Source: Ecdyonurus torrentis (lineage: Eukaryota > Arthropoda > Insecta > Ephemeroptera > Heptageniidae). From it: a DNA stretch of 64,000 nt. The notes under the pieces are model-generated. The model ran no database searches. It saw nothing but the letters and a program-made list of their open reading frames with translations, and was not told the DNA's origin. The stretch covers positions 40,068,335 through 40,132,334 of the forward strand of contig OX439130.1 of assembly GCA_949318235.1 (NCBI GenBank), given 5' to 3'. Shown here one piece after another: positions 42,168-55,260 of this stretch (within the stretch, counting starts at the first letter, position 1; every line of letters begins with the position of its first letter). The position numbers and the translations under genes are program-made.

Positions 42168-42819
42168 CAAAAAATGTATAAAATTCTTTATTTACATTTT
42201 TCAATATCAACCTTTATATTCCTCATATTTATTTAATTTCATATTTTATTGCCTCAGCTGTGACGTATAAATAAATAAATATGTAAAGTTGTGATTGCTA
42301 AGAAAATCCATCTAATCTTGAAGATAAATAAGCTGAATAGTAAATTTTTAGGAATCATTCTTATGTCAATAATATACTACGCCAATAGTTGATTATTTGC
42401 AATATTTGCCCCATTTAAGGATTAAAATGTAATGCAAAAATATAAAGTATCTCTAACAAATGCATCAAAATACTTCAGTTGCACCAAAATTAATGTAGTA
42501 GAATCTTAAAATCATGTAATGAATATGTTAATTTTGTACATAAACCCTTTATATGTATGAGCAGCAAAAGTTTTTAAATAAAATTTTCCTTGAGATAGGA
42601 TATGGATGCAAATATGATATGATACATTTTTTTTTATTGTTTCAAAATAAATTGTACATCACCAGCAAAGGTATACATAGAGAGGGTGGTTCATCATTTG
42701 TCTTTTGTACGTATTTCTTCTATCAAAGTAATTATAAATAAATTAAAAACGTAAAGAAATGCGTAGTAAATAAGTAATAAAAATGCTATTAATAATATTC
42801 TTTATTAATAGCTATTTTT

Positions 42820-42989
42820 CAGGGTCGGACTAAAAGGAGACCTATTTGTGATTGGGTCTAGAGGGTCTCCATAAAAAGGGCCGTAGAAACCTTAGGGGTC
42901 TCCAAAAAGGGGTGTTACTCTTACATAACAAAACATTTTCACTCAAATGGACCTTTAAATAAGTGAGAAAGGGGACATCGCGCACCCTG
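42820..42989. mobile_element. Possible 170-bp hAT-like mini-element
   Basis: The segment starts CAGGGTCGGACTAAAAGGAG and read from the other end starts CAGGGTGCGCGATGTCCCC. It is GC-rich and carries repeated GGGTCTCC/GGTCTCCA motifs. The left flank is CTATTTTT; the same 8-mer occurs 3 bp beyond the right end (CTA-CTATTTTT), so the target duplication is suggestive but not exact. Confidence 0.45.
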
Positions 42990-45322
42990 CTACTATTTTT
43001 AGTCTATAAAATTAATTGAAAAATATGCATATTATATTTATACATATAAAAATAACAAGACTACGTGCAATAATAATTAAAATGTTGATGCATACAAGAA
43101 TATGATGTATTGTTTCTAGTTTAATATAATGTTATTATAGTATTGTATACCGCTTTGTTTGTTATTGTTATTTATGTTAACGACCATACATGGTACATAA
43201 TATTTCAAGATTATAAAAGTCAGAATAAGAGAATAATTTTTATTATAATGAAAATTTATAATGATATAAAATATAATTATATATTAAAAAATATAAATTA
43301 GTTTTGTTGTCATTATAAAATTAATTGATATATATCAAGTTAATAATAATATAATATATAAATAGAATTATTAAGTTTCTAGCTCATCAAGTATATTATA
43401 TTTTCAAATAATTACACTAATTACATAAAGTAATTCTAGCATGGTAATTATATTACAATTACTATTTGTTTAATTCTCATAAGAGAATAACATATTATAT
43501 AAAAATAAACAAATAATAATTTATGCGTAGAAAATTAAAGTCTTACATACTCGTACAATGGAAAAAACAGGTTGATGTTCTTTTTTTTTTTTTTTTTTTT
43601 TTTTGTTGAAAGATTAAAAATTATAAGTTAAGTAGATATTTTATGTTTTTTAATTAATTTACAAATAATTTCGGTAGCTCGACATGATGACCAGTTTATA
43701 AATCAATGTTGCACACGACAACACAATAAATTACCTTTTTTTTTTTCTTTTTAATGTATAGATATGAACTTTCTAAGTTTGAAAATGAAAAATGACATTT
43801 TTTTCCCTCTTATATCTTTTCACTCTTGCAAAATTATTCATAATTTTGACGTGTTATTACTGAAAACATACATATTTTTTATTAGTATAAAGATACCGTA
43901 ATTTTTATTGCTATACGTAAGAATATTATTTGTTATGTAATAATTTTTGTTTTTTTCAACATTTCGTGATTTAAAAATAAAAATGTTAATATTTTTAACT
44001 TATTAATCATTAAAATTAAAAATATACGATTTACAATTTTTTGTAAGGTTACTTTAAATATGATTATTCTTGTAATACCAATACATTACTTTGGTTACTC
44101 GTATAGCATTATTACACTTATATAATTATTATTTTATTTTTACAAAATCTCTGAAAAATTATTGTTAGTGGCTTCATTGCTGATTGGATATATATGTTAT
44201 GTACAAATATACAAATCACTCAAATTGTTTATAAGAAAACTTGGGTTTAAAAGTTTCATTTCTCCATAAGTTTGTTTAGGGAGTTTTTGAAAATATCCTG
44301 CACAACTATGAAAGATTTTTAACATTTTCCAAAATTTTTTTTTTAAACGATTTTAAAAATTGCTCTTTGGCTATTTAACAAGCTTGTTAGTAAACCTTTG
44401 CCATAAAAAAAAAAAAAAAAAAAAAAAAAGGAATATAATATAACTGTTTTATTATTATTTTTGGTTTTCCAGAACTTAAAAAATCAGGGTTTACGAAGAA
44501 TTATGATATGATAATCAAAAGGTTCTCCCTGAAAAATTACTCTTTGTTTGAAATATTATTAGTAAATAAAATTAATAAAAGCAATAAAATAAGTTATACC
44601 ACCTCATGAATGTATATTGTAGCATTTCAACACTCAAATTTTTTCGTTCCTATATTTTTTAAACTTTTGAATGTCTTTTGAAGTTAAGGTAAAATAATAA
44701 ATGCATATAAATTAAATAATAGAGAAAAAATTGTGTTAGATAATTAATTTTAACACCTGTCAGTGTGTGTATATGTGAACAATGTTCCCCAGGTGACGAA
44801 TGTATATTTGTGAGATGTTTTAATTACGCCCTGATGTATTACATGAAAAATATACACGAGTGGGCTCAGTGGGTGGTGACGGATATTCAAATTTTAAATA
44901 AGATTTTCAATTAATTTCAATAAAGGTGGAGTTTATTAAAACATTGACGATATTTATTATTATTTCTATTATATGCAAATATATGATTAGAAAAATTAAT
45001 TTATTTTCAAAGTAAAATGTTAAGTGTTTAAGATTGAAATAAATTTTTGCAATAGCAAAATTTTTCTTTCATTTTCTATATTTATCATTCATATATTTTT
45101 AACTTTTTTATACGTAATATCTTAGTATTAATGGAAATGCGTTTTTCTTTATCAAGTACAGCAGAAAGGATTTTTTTCTCCTAAAATTTATGCATTATTA
45201 TTACCATAACAAAACAAAGCATAAAACTTTCAATAAATGGCAATTAAGAACTGGAAATAAAAATGCATTTCAAATTTCAAAAATTTAAAGATCAGATGTT
45301 TACCTAAAAATTTATCTCCCCT

Positions 45323-45350
45323 CCCCCCCCCCCCCCCCCCAAAAAAAAAA
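45323..45350. repeat. C18 followed directly by A10
   Basis: Two abutting homopolymers, C at 45323-45340 and A at 45341-45350. Confidence 0.96.
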
Positions 45351-46083
45351 TGACGCTATTTTTATTACAGAATCTTTTTTCATCTATTATATAATATATA
45401 GAAATTTATTACTTTCATTTTAATAAGCAGCAAAAATGCAACAAACAACTCTCCATAATACAAACATATTGCAAGTATTTGCAGATAAAAATCTTTTTCA
45501 TCATAATAAATAATTTATAATTATAATAATCTTCTATAAAAATATCAAAGATATTAAATTTTATTTTATTATATTATATTATAGAAAGATTACGTATACT
45601 GTATTCTTCACACTATATTTGCAGTATATACGCAATCCCCGTTATATAAAGTAAAAGTATAATATTATTTTCGTATTCCATATAAGGAATACACCACTTA
45701 CGTATAATGTGTGATCTGATCAAAAAAAAAAAAAAAAAAATTCATATTACGTTTTATACCGTATAGGGCAAAATATTTGGTAGAGAAATGAACTATTTTT
45801 ATGTCATTTTTTTTCTTAAATCAAATAAAGAAAGTATTGTTACTTTTCTTTTTTTTTATTTTTGTTACATAGTAAATAATAATAGCTTTTTTTATATTCA
45901 GCTTTTTTATTATTAATGTTACTATTATTAGGAGACTTAATGAGTTTATTTTAAATCTCAAATGTGTATGGCTATTTTTGAAATATACAATGATATATAA
46001 ATTATGGAGAGTATACAGCAGTAGATATAAATTTAACTTCCAAATTTGTTTCCTGAAATAGTGGCAACAAATTTATGTAAGTT

Positions 46084-46109
46084 TGTTGTTGTTGTTGTTG
46101 TTGTTGTTG
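46084..46109. repeat. (TTG)n trinucleotide repeat
   Basis: About nine TTG units. On the - strand it gives a poly-Gln open frame that has no other gene-like property. Confidence 0.95.
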
Positions 46110-47160
46110 CAGAATGGAAGTTGTCAGTGATGAAAAATTCTTAAAATTTCCTCTTTGCTCAATACACGTAAAAGTATGCATTCTATGTATAGTGTTCCTC
46201 ATTTAAAGATTTCCAGGCTCATAAATAATAATAATAATGAACAGCTTTTTTATTGGGTGAAATCAGGCGTACAACCTCTCAATTTAATCCAACTGTTTAA
46301 CAGTACAGCCAGTTACAATTTTTGTTAGTAATTTTTCAACATATAGCGTGAAAATTATATTAATAATACTAGCTCAGAGTAGTTTTTTCCTTAAAAATCA
46401 CTAAAAACAAAGTCCTGTTAATGCTAAAGGATAGAACGTGTTAAGCCTTTTCTGCTCACAGATAGCCTCCATTCATGGAATATTGATTAATAAAACTACA
46501 AGATTTTTATTTAAGATTTACAATATTAATAGATTTAATCAAACATTGGTCTAGTGAAATTAGAATTAGATATGCTGAAATAATTGAAATGTTATATAAT
46601 TGTAGTACAGAATCCAAATTTAATACCTTATGACTTTTATATGACATGCATTAAAATTAAACAATTATTTGATAATTGGAACCATTTGAAAGATTTCGTG
46701 GGAAAAGAGTAACCAAATTATAGAAATTAAAAATACCCATTTCTTCTTCTTCTTCTTCTTTTTTTTTTTATTATCATTATTATTTTTTATTGCAAATATC
46801 TAAAAAAAAAAAAAAAAAAAAAATTGTGCAATTTGTGTAAAAATAGAAATCAATAAACAATATTACGTATTATTGCAAATCATATTCCTGAACTAAGAAT
46901 CTAAAAATAAACATGAATAATTCAATATCATTGTTATATTTGAAGAGCTACTTATTTTCTAATAATATCTACCAAAATTAACTTGATTGTAAATATAAAA
47001 TAAACAGTACCGTTTTTTTTTCCTCAGCTGATATATTATTTTTAACCTTGTATAAAAAAAAAATATATTATTATATACCGCGAGTCGTCATTCAGAAAAA
47101 TCAGTTATTTTTTTGAACATGACTAACACTTTCTTTTTGACCTGTATAGTCAAACATAAT

Positions 47161-47278
<118 letters not shown>

Positions 47279-48333
47279 CACTTATTTACCTTGCAGCTAA
47301 AAAGTGAGATAGAGAGAAAAAAGTCTCTTTGAAAGAGAGAGAGATGAAGTAAGAGTAAAGTTAGCTATAACTTTGCTCGCGCTCACTCACTCGGCTCTCT
47401 TGCTTACTTATAGCTGCGTTATAATCATTAATAATAACAAATCGGTCAACACCTGCCGCAATTTTTTGACCACCTGTCTCATCCACTTGTTTTATCAAAC
47501 TCATGTCCTGACCTTATACTCATCAAATTATAACACTTAATATTGTCATGTTAAAATAAGAAAATATTTATTTTTTATACTCAAAATTTGAACTATTATG
47601 CATAAATTAATATAAATTTTATTATTATTATTAGAAGTGGGTCGTTATATGCCTTGAAGCTATTTAATGCTTCAAGCCCTTTCTATATATTATTATTATT
47701 ATATTTTTCTTTAACTTTATCTAATATATTGATCATTATTATTATTATTGTTGAAAAAATATATATTTTATAATGCTTTATAATTTAGTTAGGATTGTGT
47801 TATCGAATTTAATAATAAAACGTATTATTTTATTTGTACACGGGGAAAAATAAATAGTAAAAGTAGTATTTTTTTTTAATAAGAGTGAAATTATTTGTAT
47901 ATAAGTATAACTTGCTTAAAATTTTACAAACTTATTATGAATTTTTTATTTTGACATTTCCTATATGATAATGTAGAGATATATGATATATTTTTATTGT
48001 TCTAATAACAAGAACTTTCTTAGAAATGAGAAGTATTACTGTCATTTTTCCTTATAAATGTGTTGTTTAGAAAATTTCTTGGATTTCGAAAGAAATTTGT
48101 TAAAATAAAAATTTTACTCTTCACCCATTAGCTCTCAGAATTAGTTTCACTATTTTTTTTTCTTTCTTTTGCAAAATTTACCAAGTTTTGAAAATTTCTT
48201 TTTAACATACTTTTGTTGTCGATGATGACCTGTAGCCTTAAAACTTGAATTTACATGATACGGGTTAATATTTTACATGTTAAGTAACTTATACGTGGTT
48301 ATGCAGTACCCCTTTTTTATGTCATATGAATAA

Positions 48334-48463
48334 TCAATGGACCACTTGCAATGAACGAACTTTTTAAAATAATTTGAAATATTCTTAATGTATTTCTTAT
48401 ATGGACAAATCGTTTTCACTTGTTGCAACAATTAAAAAAATTTCATTGCAAGTGGTCCATTGA
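48334..48463. mobile_element. Family C mini-MITE, copy 1 (130 bp)
   Basis: The ends are TCAATGGACCACTTGCAATG and its inverted match CATTGCAAGTGGTCCATTGA. The middle contains TTGTTGCAACAATTAAAAAA. It is homologous to 54351-54495, which confirms a dispersed family. Confidence 0.85.
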
Positions 48464-50635
48464 TCATCCCTTTGGTATTAAAAAACAAGTTATAGAATTT
48501 TGTAATTAGCCCCCAAAATATTAAAAGTTAAAACATCATTCAACAACTCCATAAAAAAAAAAAAAGAAAAGAAAAGAAAAAAAAAAAAAAAACTTTACGT
48601 GTGTAATCCACAATGACTTTCTCAAATTTTAATTAATATGATTTTTTTTATATGATATGTATTTGTTGTTCATTGTTCCCAATTTAATTAAGAATTGTAT
48701 TCACAACAAACTCTTGTGCCAACAATTAATTCTTTTATCAGTGACCAAAAGTTTTGCGAGTGTACCACGATGAATTTTATTTGCCAAAACAAAAGAACGA
48801 ATAAACTTTTTGATTATTAAAGATTAAAAAAAGATAAACAAAAATAATAATAAACTCTCACAGCATGGATTTATTATATAAATTAAACTTAATAAACTAA
48901 AAATAGAAGTAAAATTATATATAAAGTTAATGTTGTGGAACGTAATAAATAAGTATATTATATACAGTTTGTTTACCAATTTTGGCTCGAGTTTTGTCAT
49001 TTCTTTAAATTTATGGATTAAAAACAAAAGAATGTAATATTATATTTTTACCGTAATTATTATGAATTCTCTACTTTTTCTTAATATAGAGAAGAGAGAA
49101 GAAAAAAAAATTAAGAATAAAAATGTCTAGATGTTTTTTAATATTAAATGCAATTACGTGAGAGAAATGTTTATTATTATTATTTTAAGTAAAATTTTCA
49201 ATTCATTTGTTGTACGTTTTATGCACTTGTATAAGAATATAATCTGCAGCATTTCTTAATTGTTGAAAACGAGAAAGAAGAGAACAAATAAAAATAATAA
49301 ATTTTATTAACACCATTTTTTTTTTTAAATTGTGAAATGAAATTAATTTTTTTGGAATCGGAGTTGAACTTATACTTTATGTAATTTTCGTAGAATTTAG
49401 CCTTTTTTTTTATCACTAAACATAGCAGATGCATTCCTGCATTGTTTGTGTATATTGATATTGTAAGATAAAGAATGAAATTAAATGATTTTAACTTTTT
49501 AAAACGAACATAAAAAATTTGTTAATGTTATTTTGTTGTTTATGTATACAGTATACTATACTATTTATAGTATAGCGTATAGCCATAGTTGTATGACCTG
49601 GGAAGTTTTATTTTAAATTTTTGAAAATTAAAAGTTATTTTTTTAAATGACAGTATAGACGAATCTAGTATAAGTAAATTTACAAAAGAAACAATATCGT
49701 GAGAATTAAAAAAAAAAAAAAAAATGACTAGTTTATACGGACGCAACAAAACTGACTCCAATAGTTACGACTTTTTCCAAATCATTGAAAAGTATAAAGC
49801 ATATTAAAAATAAAAATAAAATAATTTTAAAGAGAATAAATGTTTGAAATAATTTCAACCCCCAGCGATTTATATGCCATCTAGTAGAATAATTAAAGCA
49901 CCACTTTAAAGCTTGGAAGCTTGTATCAAAGATGGCAGCACTATTATTAAAATATGAAGTTTGATAATATTTTAAGGGATAAACATCGCAAGTTTGTAAT
50001 ATTTTGATTCACGACATAAGGTAATTGGTTAGTAAAGTAAAAAGATGATAAGAATTATAATGTAAAAATATATATATATTTAAATGTGCTTTTAGCATGC
50101 GTTATAGATAAAAACTGTTATACACAACTTTTTTCTTCTTCATGTAATCAAATTTTGTATGTATATAATACAGAAAGGGTAATAATTCATAGATATGTAT
50201 TTTGACATATAAATTTATACGAAGTAGAAAAAAAAACTAGTATAGTAATAGTAGCTTCAATTAATGCAAGAATGTTTCATCAAAAAGTAATAAATCAATG
50301 CGTGAGGAACCACATTTTTTTTCTTTCTTGTTTTGGTGTGTGTGGCCAGAGTCAAGTAAATAGATCCCAGATTGCGATGTCTGGAAACTGTTTTTATATA
50401 ACTTACAAAATAACTCGAAAATAATTAGATTTTACTATCTACTTTCAGACGACTTAATGGCTATGGGGGGAAATGATTGTGAATGAACTTTTTATATAAA
50501 TATATTTGTTAATTTTATTTGACTTTTTGCAAATGATTTTTATTTTATTTTTGCTGTTTTGTAGTTACGTCTATGTATATTATTTTTTCAATAATTTATC
50601 GAATTAATTTTAACATTTCCGCAAATTTAGTAAAT

Positions 50636-50910
50636 TGAGTCAGTGGTATGCTTGTTGGCTTGACGTGCGGAGGTCACGCGAGTTCGCTTTTTTTTTTTTT
50701 TTTTTTTCTGTAGGTGTAAGTGTATTTTTTAAAATGCACTGAATGCGCTCTCGTGTTTTCCGCATCAAAGACCATGGTCTTTGTCCGCACGTTGATGCCC
50801 GCGTGCATGCCACTGTGTCAAAGGTTGGTTGATTCATGTCTCCGGTCAGTCCTGGCAGTGGTGGTAGTGGCCCACGTCAAGCCAGAGGGATCTCAGGACG
50901 GTTCACAAAT
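50636..50910 (+). mobile_element. Candidate tRNA-derived SINE (tRNA-like head plus unrelated body)
   Basis: TGAGTCAGTGG (50636-50646) resembles a tRNA A box and GCGAGTTCGC (50678-50687) a B box. The spacing is that of a tRNA, and the text between them (GTTGGCTTGACGTGCGGAGG) reads like an anticodon arm and variable loop. A T-run follows the B box, then about 200 bp of GC-rich sequence with no good reading frame. The right border is uncertain. It could also be a tRNA pseudogene next to unrelated GC-rich DNA. Confidence 0.5.
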
Positions 50911-52339
50911 CCACCTCATCTCATTCATTTCTATATTAAATCCCAAGTTTTTTGGGTTTTTTATCCTCTGTTGTGTGATGCAGAACTCATTTTTAATATT
51001 TTAAATCGCATTTAAAAAGAAAGAATGATGTATGATATGAATGAAAAACCAAATCAGCAAATAAAAGTTATTTAGGGGGAAAAAAATTCTAAATGCAAAG
51101 AATTGCAGTTTATATAACTAATAACACTCGAAAACTTATTTCAATTATTTATAAACTTTAATTAATAAAAGTTATTTTAATTCTGGCAGGAAGCAATGAT
51201 CTCATTTAAAATTCATTATCAAGTCCATTTCCTTGGCATTATTAACCATCATTATTGCATCATTGTGTATTGAAATTTTGCAAAGTTCAATTAACCCAAA
51301 TATCGATAAAAAAAAGTGCATTTAAAAATTCTAAATGATTTTTAGTTTCCTCACTTTCAATGTGAAATATTACTTATTCATTCGTCAAAAAAAATAAATA
51401 ATATAAAAAAATGCCAAAAAACACAATGTTATTTGTTAAAGAAAACGCTGTAAAAAAAAAGTATTGACTTAAATTTACGCAATAAAGTAAGCTGATATAT
51501 TTGACTTTGAATAATGAATATAAAAATATTCATGTTAATTGTAATCGTAGCAACAGATAGCATTTTTTTTACGCAATAATAAATCTCACAATAAAAAAAA
51601 AAACATGAACATGAATCATTAATCATTGTATTATAAAGTAAATAAGAGTCAATTTTAAAATTAATGATAAACACCGCGATGTTATAATTAATTTTACTAT
51701 TTTTATATAATATTGATTAAACAAGTTGATAATAAATTATAATGTTGGAATTTTATTACTTCTTGTATTTTGTTACTAAATGTTTGCTTCAGATGACAAT
51801 CCAATGTGTTCCTTTTTTTTTTTTTCTTTTTTTTTTTTTTTTCTTTCTTTCTTCCCTGCTTCTTATATGTGTATCTCATCGTCCGTGATGAAAGCCTCTA
51901 CTAAATTGACATTGTCAGACTGAGTGGCATGGCGGGTCAGCTCTGCTCTGTTTGTATTGTCTCGTCAGCGATATTAAAAAAAAAAAAAAAAAAAAAAAAC
52001 TAACGTAGGTTTGAAATTACAAGAAATTCAATAGAACGTCTGCTGGCTTTTTAAACGTAAAAGGTTCCTATATATTTTGGTTGAAGTTTTAACAAGAGGT
52101 TATGAGAAAAATGTAATATTGTTAAATGTATTTAAGGTAGCGTTATTAAATTCTTACTTACTACAAGTAATGTGAAATTTATATTTATAACGAATTGCTT
52201 TTTAGTTTTTTTTTTTCCCTCATTGAATCAAATTTTGTGTTGAAAGAGATTACATATAATAATGTAAACTTAAGCCATGTGATTGTCTTACAGAAATTTT
52301 AATACCAAGTTTAATTCTATATGTGTTCTTGAAATTCCA

Positions 52340-52404
<65 letters not shown>
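52340..52404. repeat. Compound (GT)n-(TA)n microsatellite
   Basis: A short GT run passing into (TA)n. Confidence 0.97.
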
Positions 52405-52408
<4 letters not shown>

Positions 52409-52438
52409 ATATAGCACTAACGTAAGTGAACAAATACC

Positions 52439-52559
<121 letters not shown>

Positions 52560-53732
52560 CTCAAACAGACATGTAGAAAAGGAAGTAAAGATAAACATAA
52601 TTATATTAGGTTTACAATGCCTCAGTTATTATTATTACTAAAAAAAAACTTGAAATATATTAAATTAATTCTACAATTGTACATAGAGTTAATCTATTCG
52701 TATATATAAATAAGTATACAGCACAGTAGCAAATATGACATCTCATTAAAGCAATATAAAACTATTTTTTTATAATAATAGAGTCATAAATAATACATTT
52801 GTATCATTATTATTATTCTCATATCACAAAAAAACCGCACGAGTATAATATTATATTATATAAAAATTTACATTTAAAATATATAAAAATATTTTTGAGA
52901 ATATCTCTGCATGATTTTTTTTTTCTTAACTTAATTTTTATTCATATAAAGATAAAAATCTTTTATTTACTTCTGGAAACGTCAAAAGTAAAAAACTACA
53001 ATCCATCATAATATACACACCGCATAAATAAATTAAATTACTTCCTAATTTGGTAGAGAAAGAGAGAGAAAGATTTTTGTTTTGTGATATTTTGATAAAT
53101 AATTTCTAACGCGGTATAAATAAAAGATCGTATTATGATAATTTCATTTTGATTTGAACTTTTATGTTACGATTAGGGTAAAATTTCATTTTACTCTGCA
53201 TTATGTATATTAGGATAAATGTTATAATTGTCAAAATGCATGAACTATTTTGATTTGAAATAAATTTGAAATGAAAGTTATGTTTGTGTAACGTTATACG
53301 TGTGAATAATTTTTACTTGTGATTTGAACTGGAAATAACAATATTGTAAGACGATATTATTCTTTTCTTGCAGGGGTGCATAAAAATCAACAATTGAATA
53401 TAGAAAGCGCATAAAATATTTGTTTAATTTTAATCATTAAATTTTCTCCCATCAATTCCTAATTCGTGACGAGCATAATAAATATCAAAATGCGATTAAA
53501 CCCCCAGAAATTGTACATTTTATTTATTAAAACTATTTTACCAATTTTTAAGACAATATAGCTTTTAATAACTTGAATGAAGAAGAATAAGAAGAAGAAA
53601 AAAAACAAAAAAAAAAAAAACGATTATTGTTGTTTTTTGAATTTTATATTTTATGAAAATTAAAATAATATAATATCCCTATAATAAGTGCTAATATTAC
53701 ATGGCTTACCCTGAAAGGGCTGTATAGCTTCA

Positions 53733-53733
<1 letters not shown>

Positions 53734-53823
<90 letters not shown>
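53734..53823. repeat. (AT)n-(GT)n microsatellite flanking the fold-back element (left)
   Basis: An AT run to 53812, then a short GT run touching the left terminus of the 53824-55207 element. Confidence 0.97.
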
Positions 53824-53824
<1 letters not shown>

Positions 53825-54350
53825 TAGCATCAAAACCCGAAATTGACCCAAACTAGGTATTTTTGCTCATTTCGGCTTTTGGTTTGTCGCTTTTTGCCAA
53901 AACCCGGAATGCCAGTTTATTTCGGGTTTTGGTTACGAAATTTTGATCCTTACTAGTTTTGAGCATTTCGCAAAAAGCAAAACCCGGTGTAAACATTTAT
54001 ATCTAGTTTTGGTCATTGAATTTTGACCAGAACTAGTTGTGGTCAAAATAGAAAAAACAAAAGCCGAAAAATGAACATTTCTCATCAACTCAGAATTTTA
54101 TGCAATGATAAAAAACTATAATAATTGTAAATATAATTATAATAATAATAATTATAAATGCATGATGTTTTGGTTTTATAATTTAGGCGTTAAAAAAACA
54201 TATTTTATTATTTTACTTGAAATGCAAAATATATGGTCTGAAAGATTAATTTGATTAGAATGCGCTGGCCATAATCTCTAAATCTTATGGCTATAGATAC
54301 GGAATATAATTTGAGACAGTACGAAAAATAAACTTAATGTATGGGCTAGC

Positions 54351-54415
54351 AATGGACCACTTGGAATGAGTGAACTTTTTAAAATAATTTGAAATTTTCT
54401 TAATGCATTTCTTAC

Positions 54416-54446
<31 letters not shown>

Positions 54447-54495
54447 GTTCCCTTGTTGCAACAATTACAGACATTTTATTGCAAGTGGTCCATTT
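54351..54495. mobile_element. Family C mini-MITE, copy 2, nested in the 53824 fold-back
   Basis: The inverted ends are AATGGACCACTTGGAATGAG and, read backward, AATGGACCACTTGCAATAAA. The interior matches the copy at 48334, with an A-homopolymer expansion in the middle. Confidence 0.8.
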
Positions 54496-54885
54496 TCAGT
54501 AATAGTAGTAATAGAGTATATTATTATTATTTTAAGGGGCTACTTACGATTAAATGTAAATTAAGAGCTATGTATAAAACCACTAACTATGTTCACTTAT
54601 AATTTGCGCACCAACAATATACGTGTGTTGTGAACTTTTTAAATTCAAACACTTTCTTATCCTGTTTCTAACGAATATTATGAAATTATTAACCATGTTT
54701 TCAGCACAGAGACGAACAGTCAACTGAATATACGCACAAGAAATATTTTAAAATAAATTGTTATCACTGGATAAAGTAAGGTGGACTTGAACTTTGAACC
54801 AATATAAGGGAAATTAGTCATAACTCATAAGTCATAATATATCACTCTTATTGTAAATTAAAATTTTTTTTATTTAACGTGTCGT

Positions 54886-54890
<5 letters not shown>

Positions 54891-54916
<26 letters not shown>
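54891..54916. repeat. (CT)n microsatellite inside the fold-back element
   Basis: A short CT run just before the right arm. Confidence 0.94.
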
Positions 54917-54922
<6 letters not shown>

Positions 54923-55205
54923 TATTCTTATATCAAATAATTGAGTTGAGAAATGTTCATTTTTCGGCTTTTGTTTTTTCTATTTTGACCACAACTAGTT
55001 CTGGTCAAAATTCAATGACCAAAACTAGATATAAATGTTTACACCGGGTTTTGCTTTTTGCGAAATGCTCAAAACTAGTATGGATCAAAATTTCGTGACC
55101 AAAAGCTGAAATAAACTGGCATACCGGGTTTTGGCAAAAAGTGACAAACCAAAAGCCGAAATGAGCAAAAATACCTAGTTTGGGTCAATTTCGGGTTTTG
55201 ATGCT

Positions 55206-55207
<2 letters not shown>

Positions 55208-55258
<51 letters not shown>
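55208..55258. repeat. (AT)n microsatellite flanking the fold-back element (right)
   Basis: A pure AT run directly after the right terminus. Confidence 0.97.

Positions 55259-55260
<2 letters not shown>

Larger units (their letters stand above)
53824..55207. mobile_element. Fold-back element with ~268-bp inverted repeats inside a TA microsatellite (1.38 kb)
   Basis: The left arm (53824-54091) and right arm (about 54939-55207) are reverse complements with few differences. Both ends start TTAGCATCAAAACCCGAAAT. The arms are composed of recurring AAAACCCG and AACTAG/CTAGTTTTG motifs. (TA)n lies on both outer sides, so the element probably inserted in, or seeded, a TA tract. The middle holds a smaller nested element (54351-54495). 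There is no coding capacity; open frames reading out of the arms into the TA tracts are artefacts. Confidence 0.88.

Noticed and set aside
46113..46167. Possible exon after the TTG repeat (acceptor TTGTTGCAG, frame starting MEVVSDEKF)
   Set aside because: The acceptor tract is just the trinucleotide repeat, the donor candidates are weak, and the phase is not symmetric.
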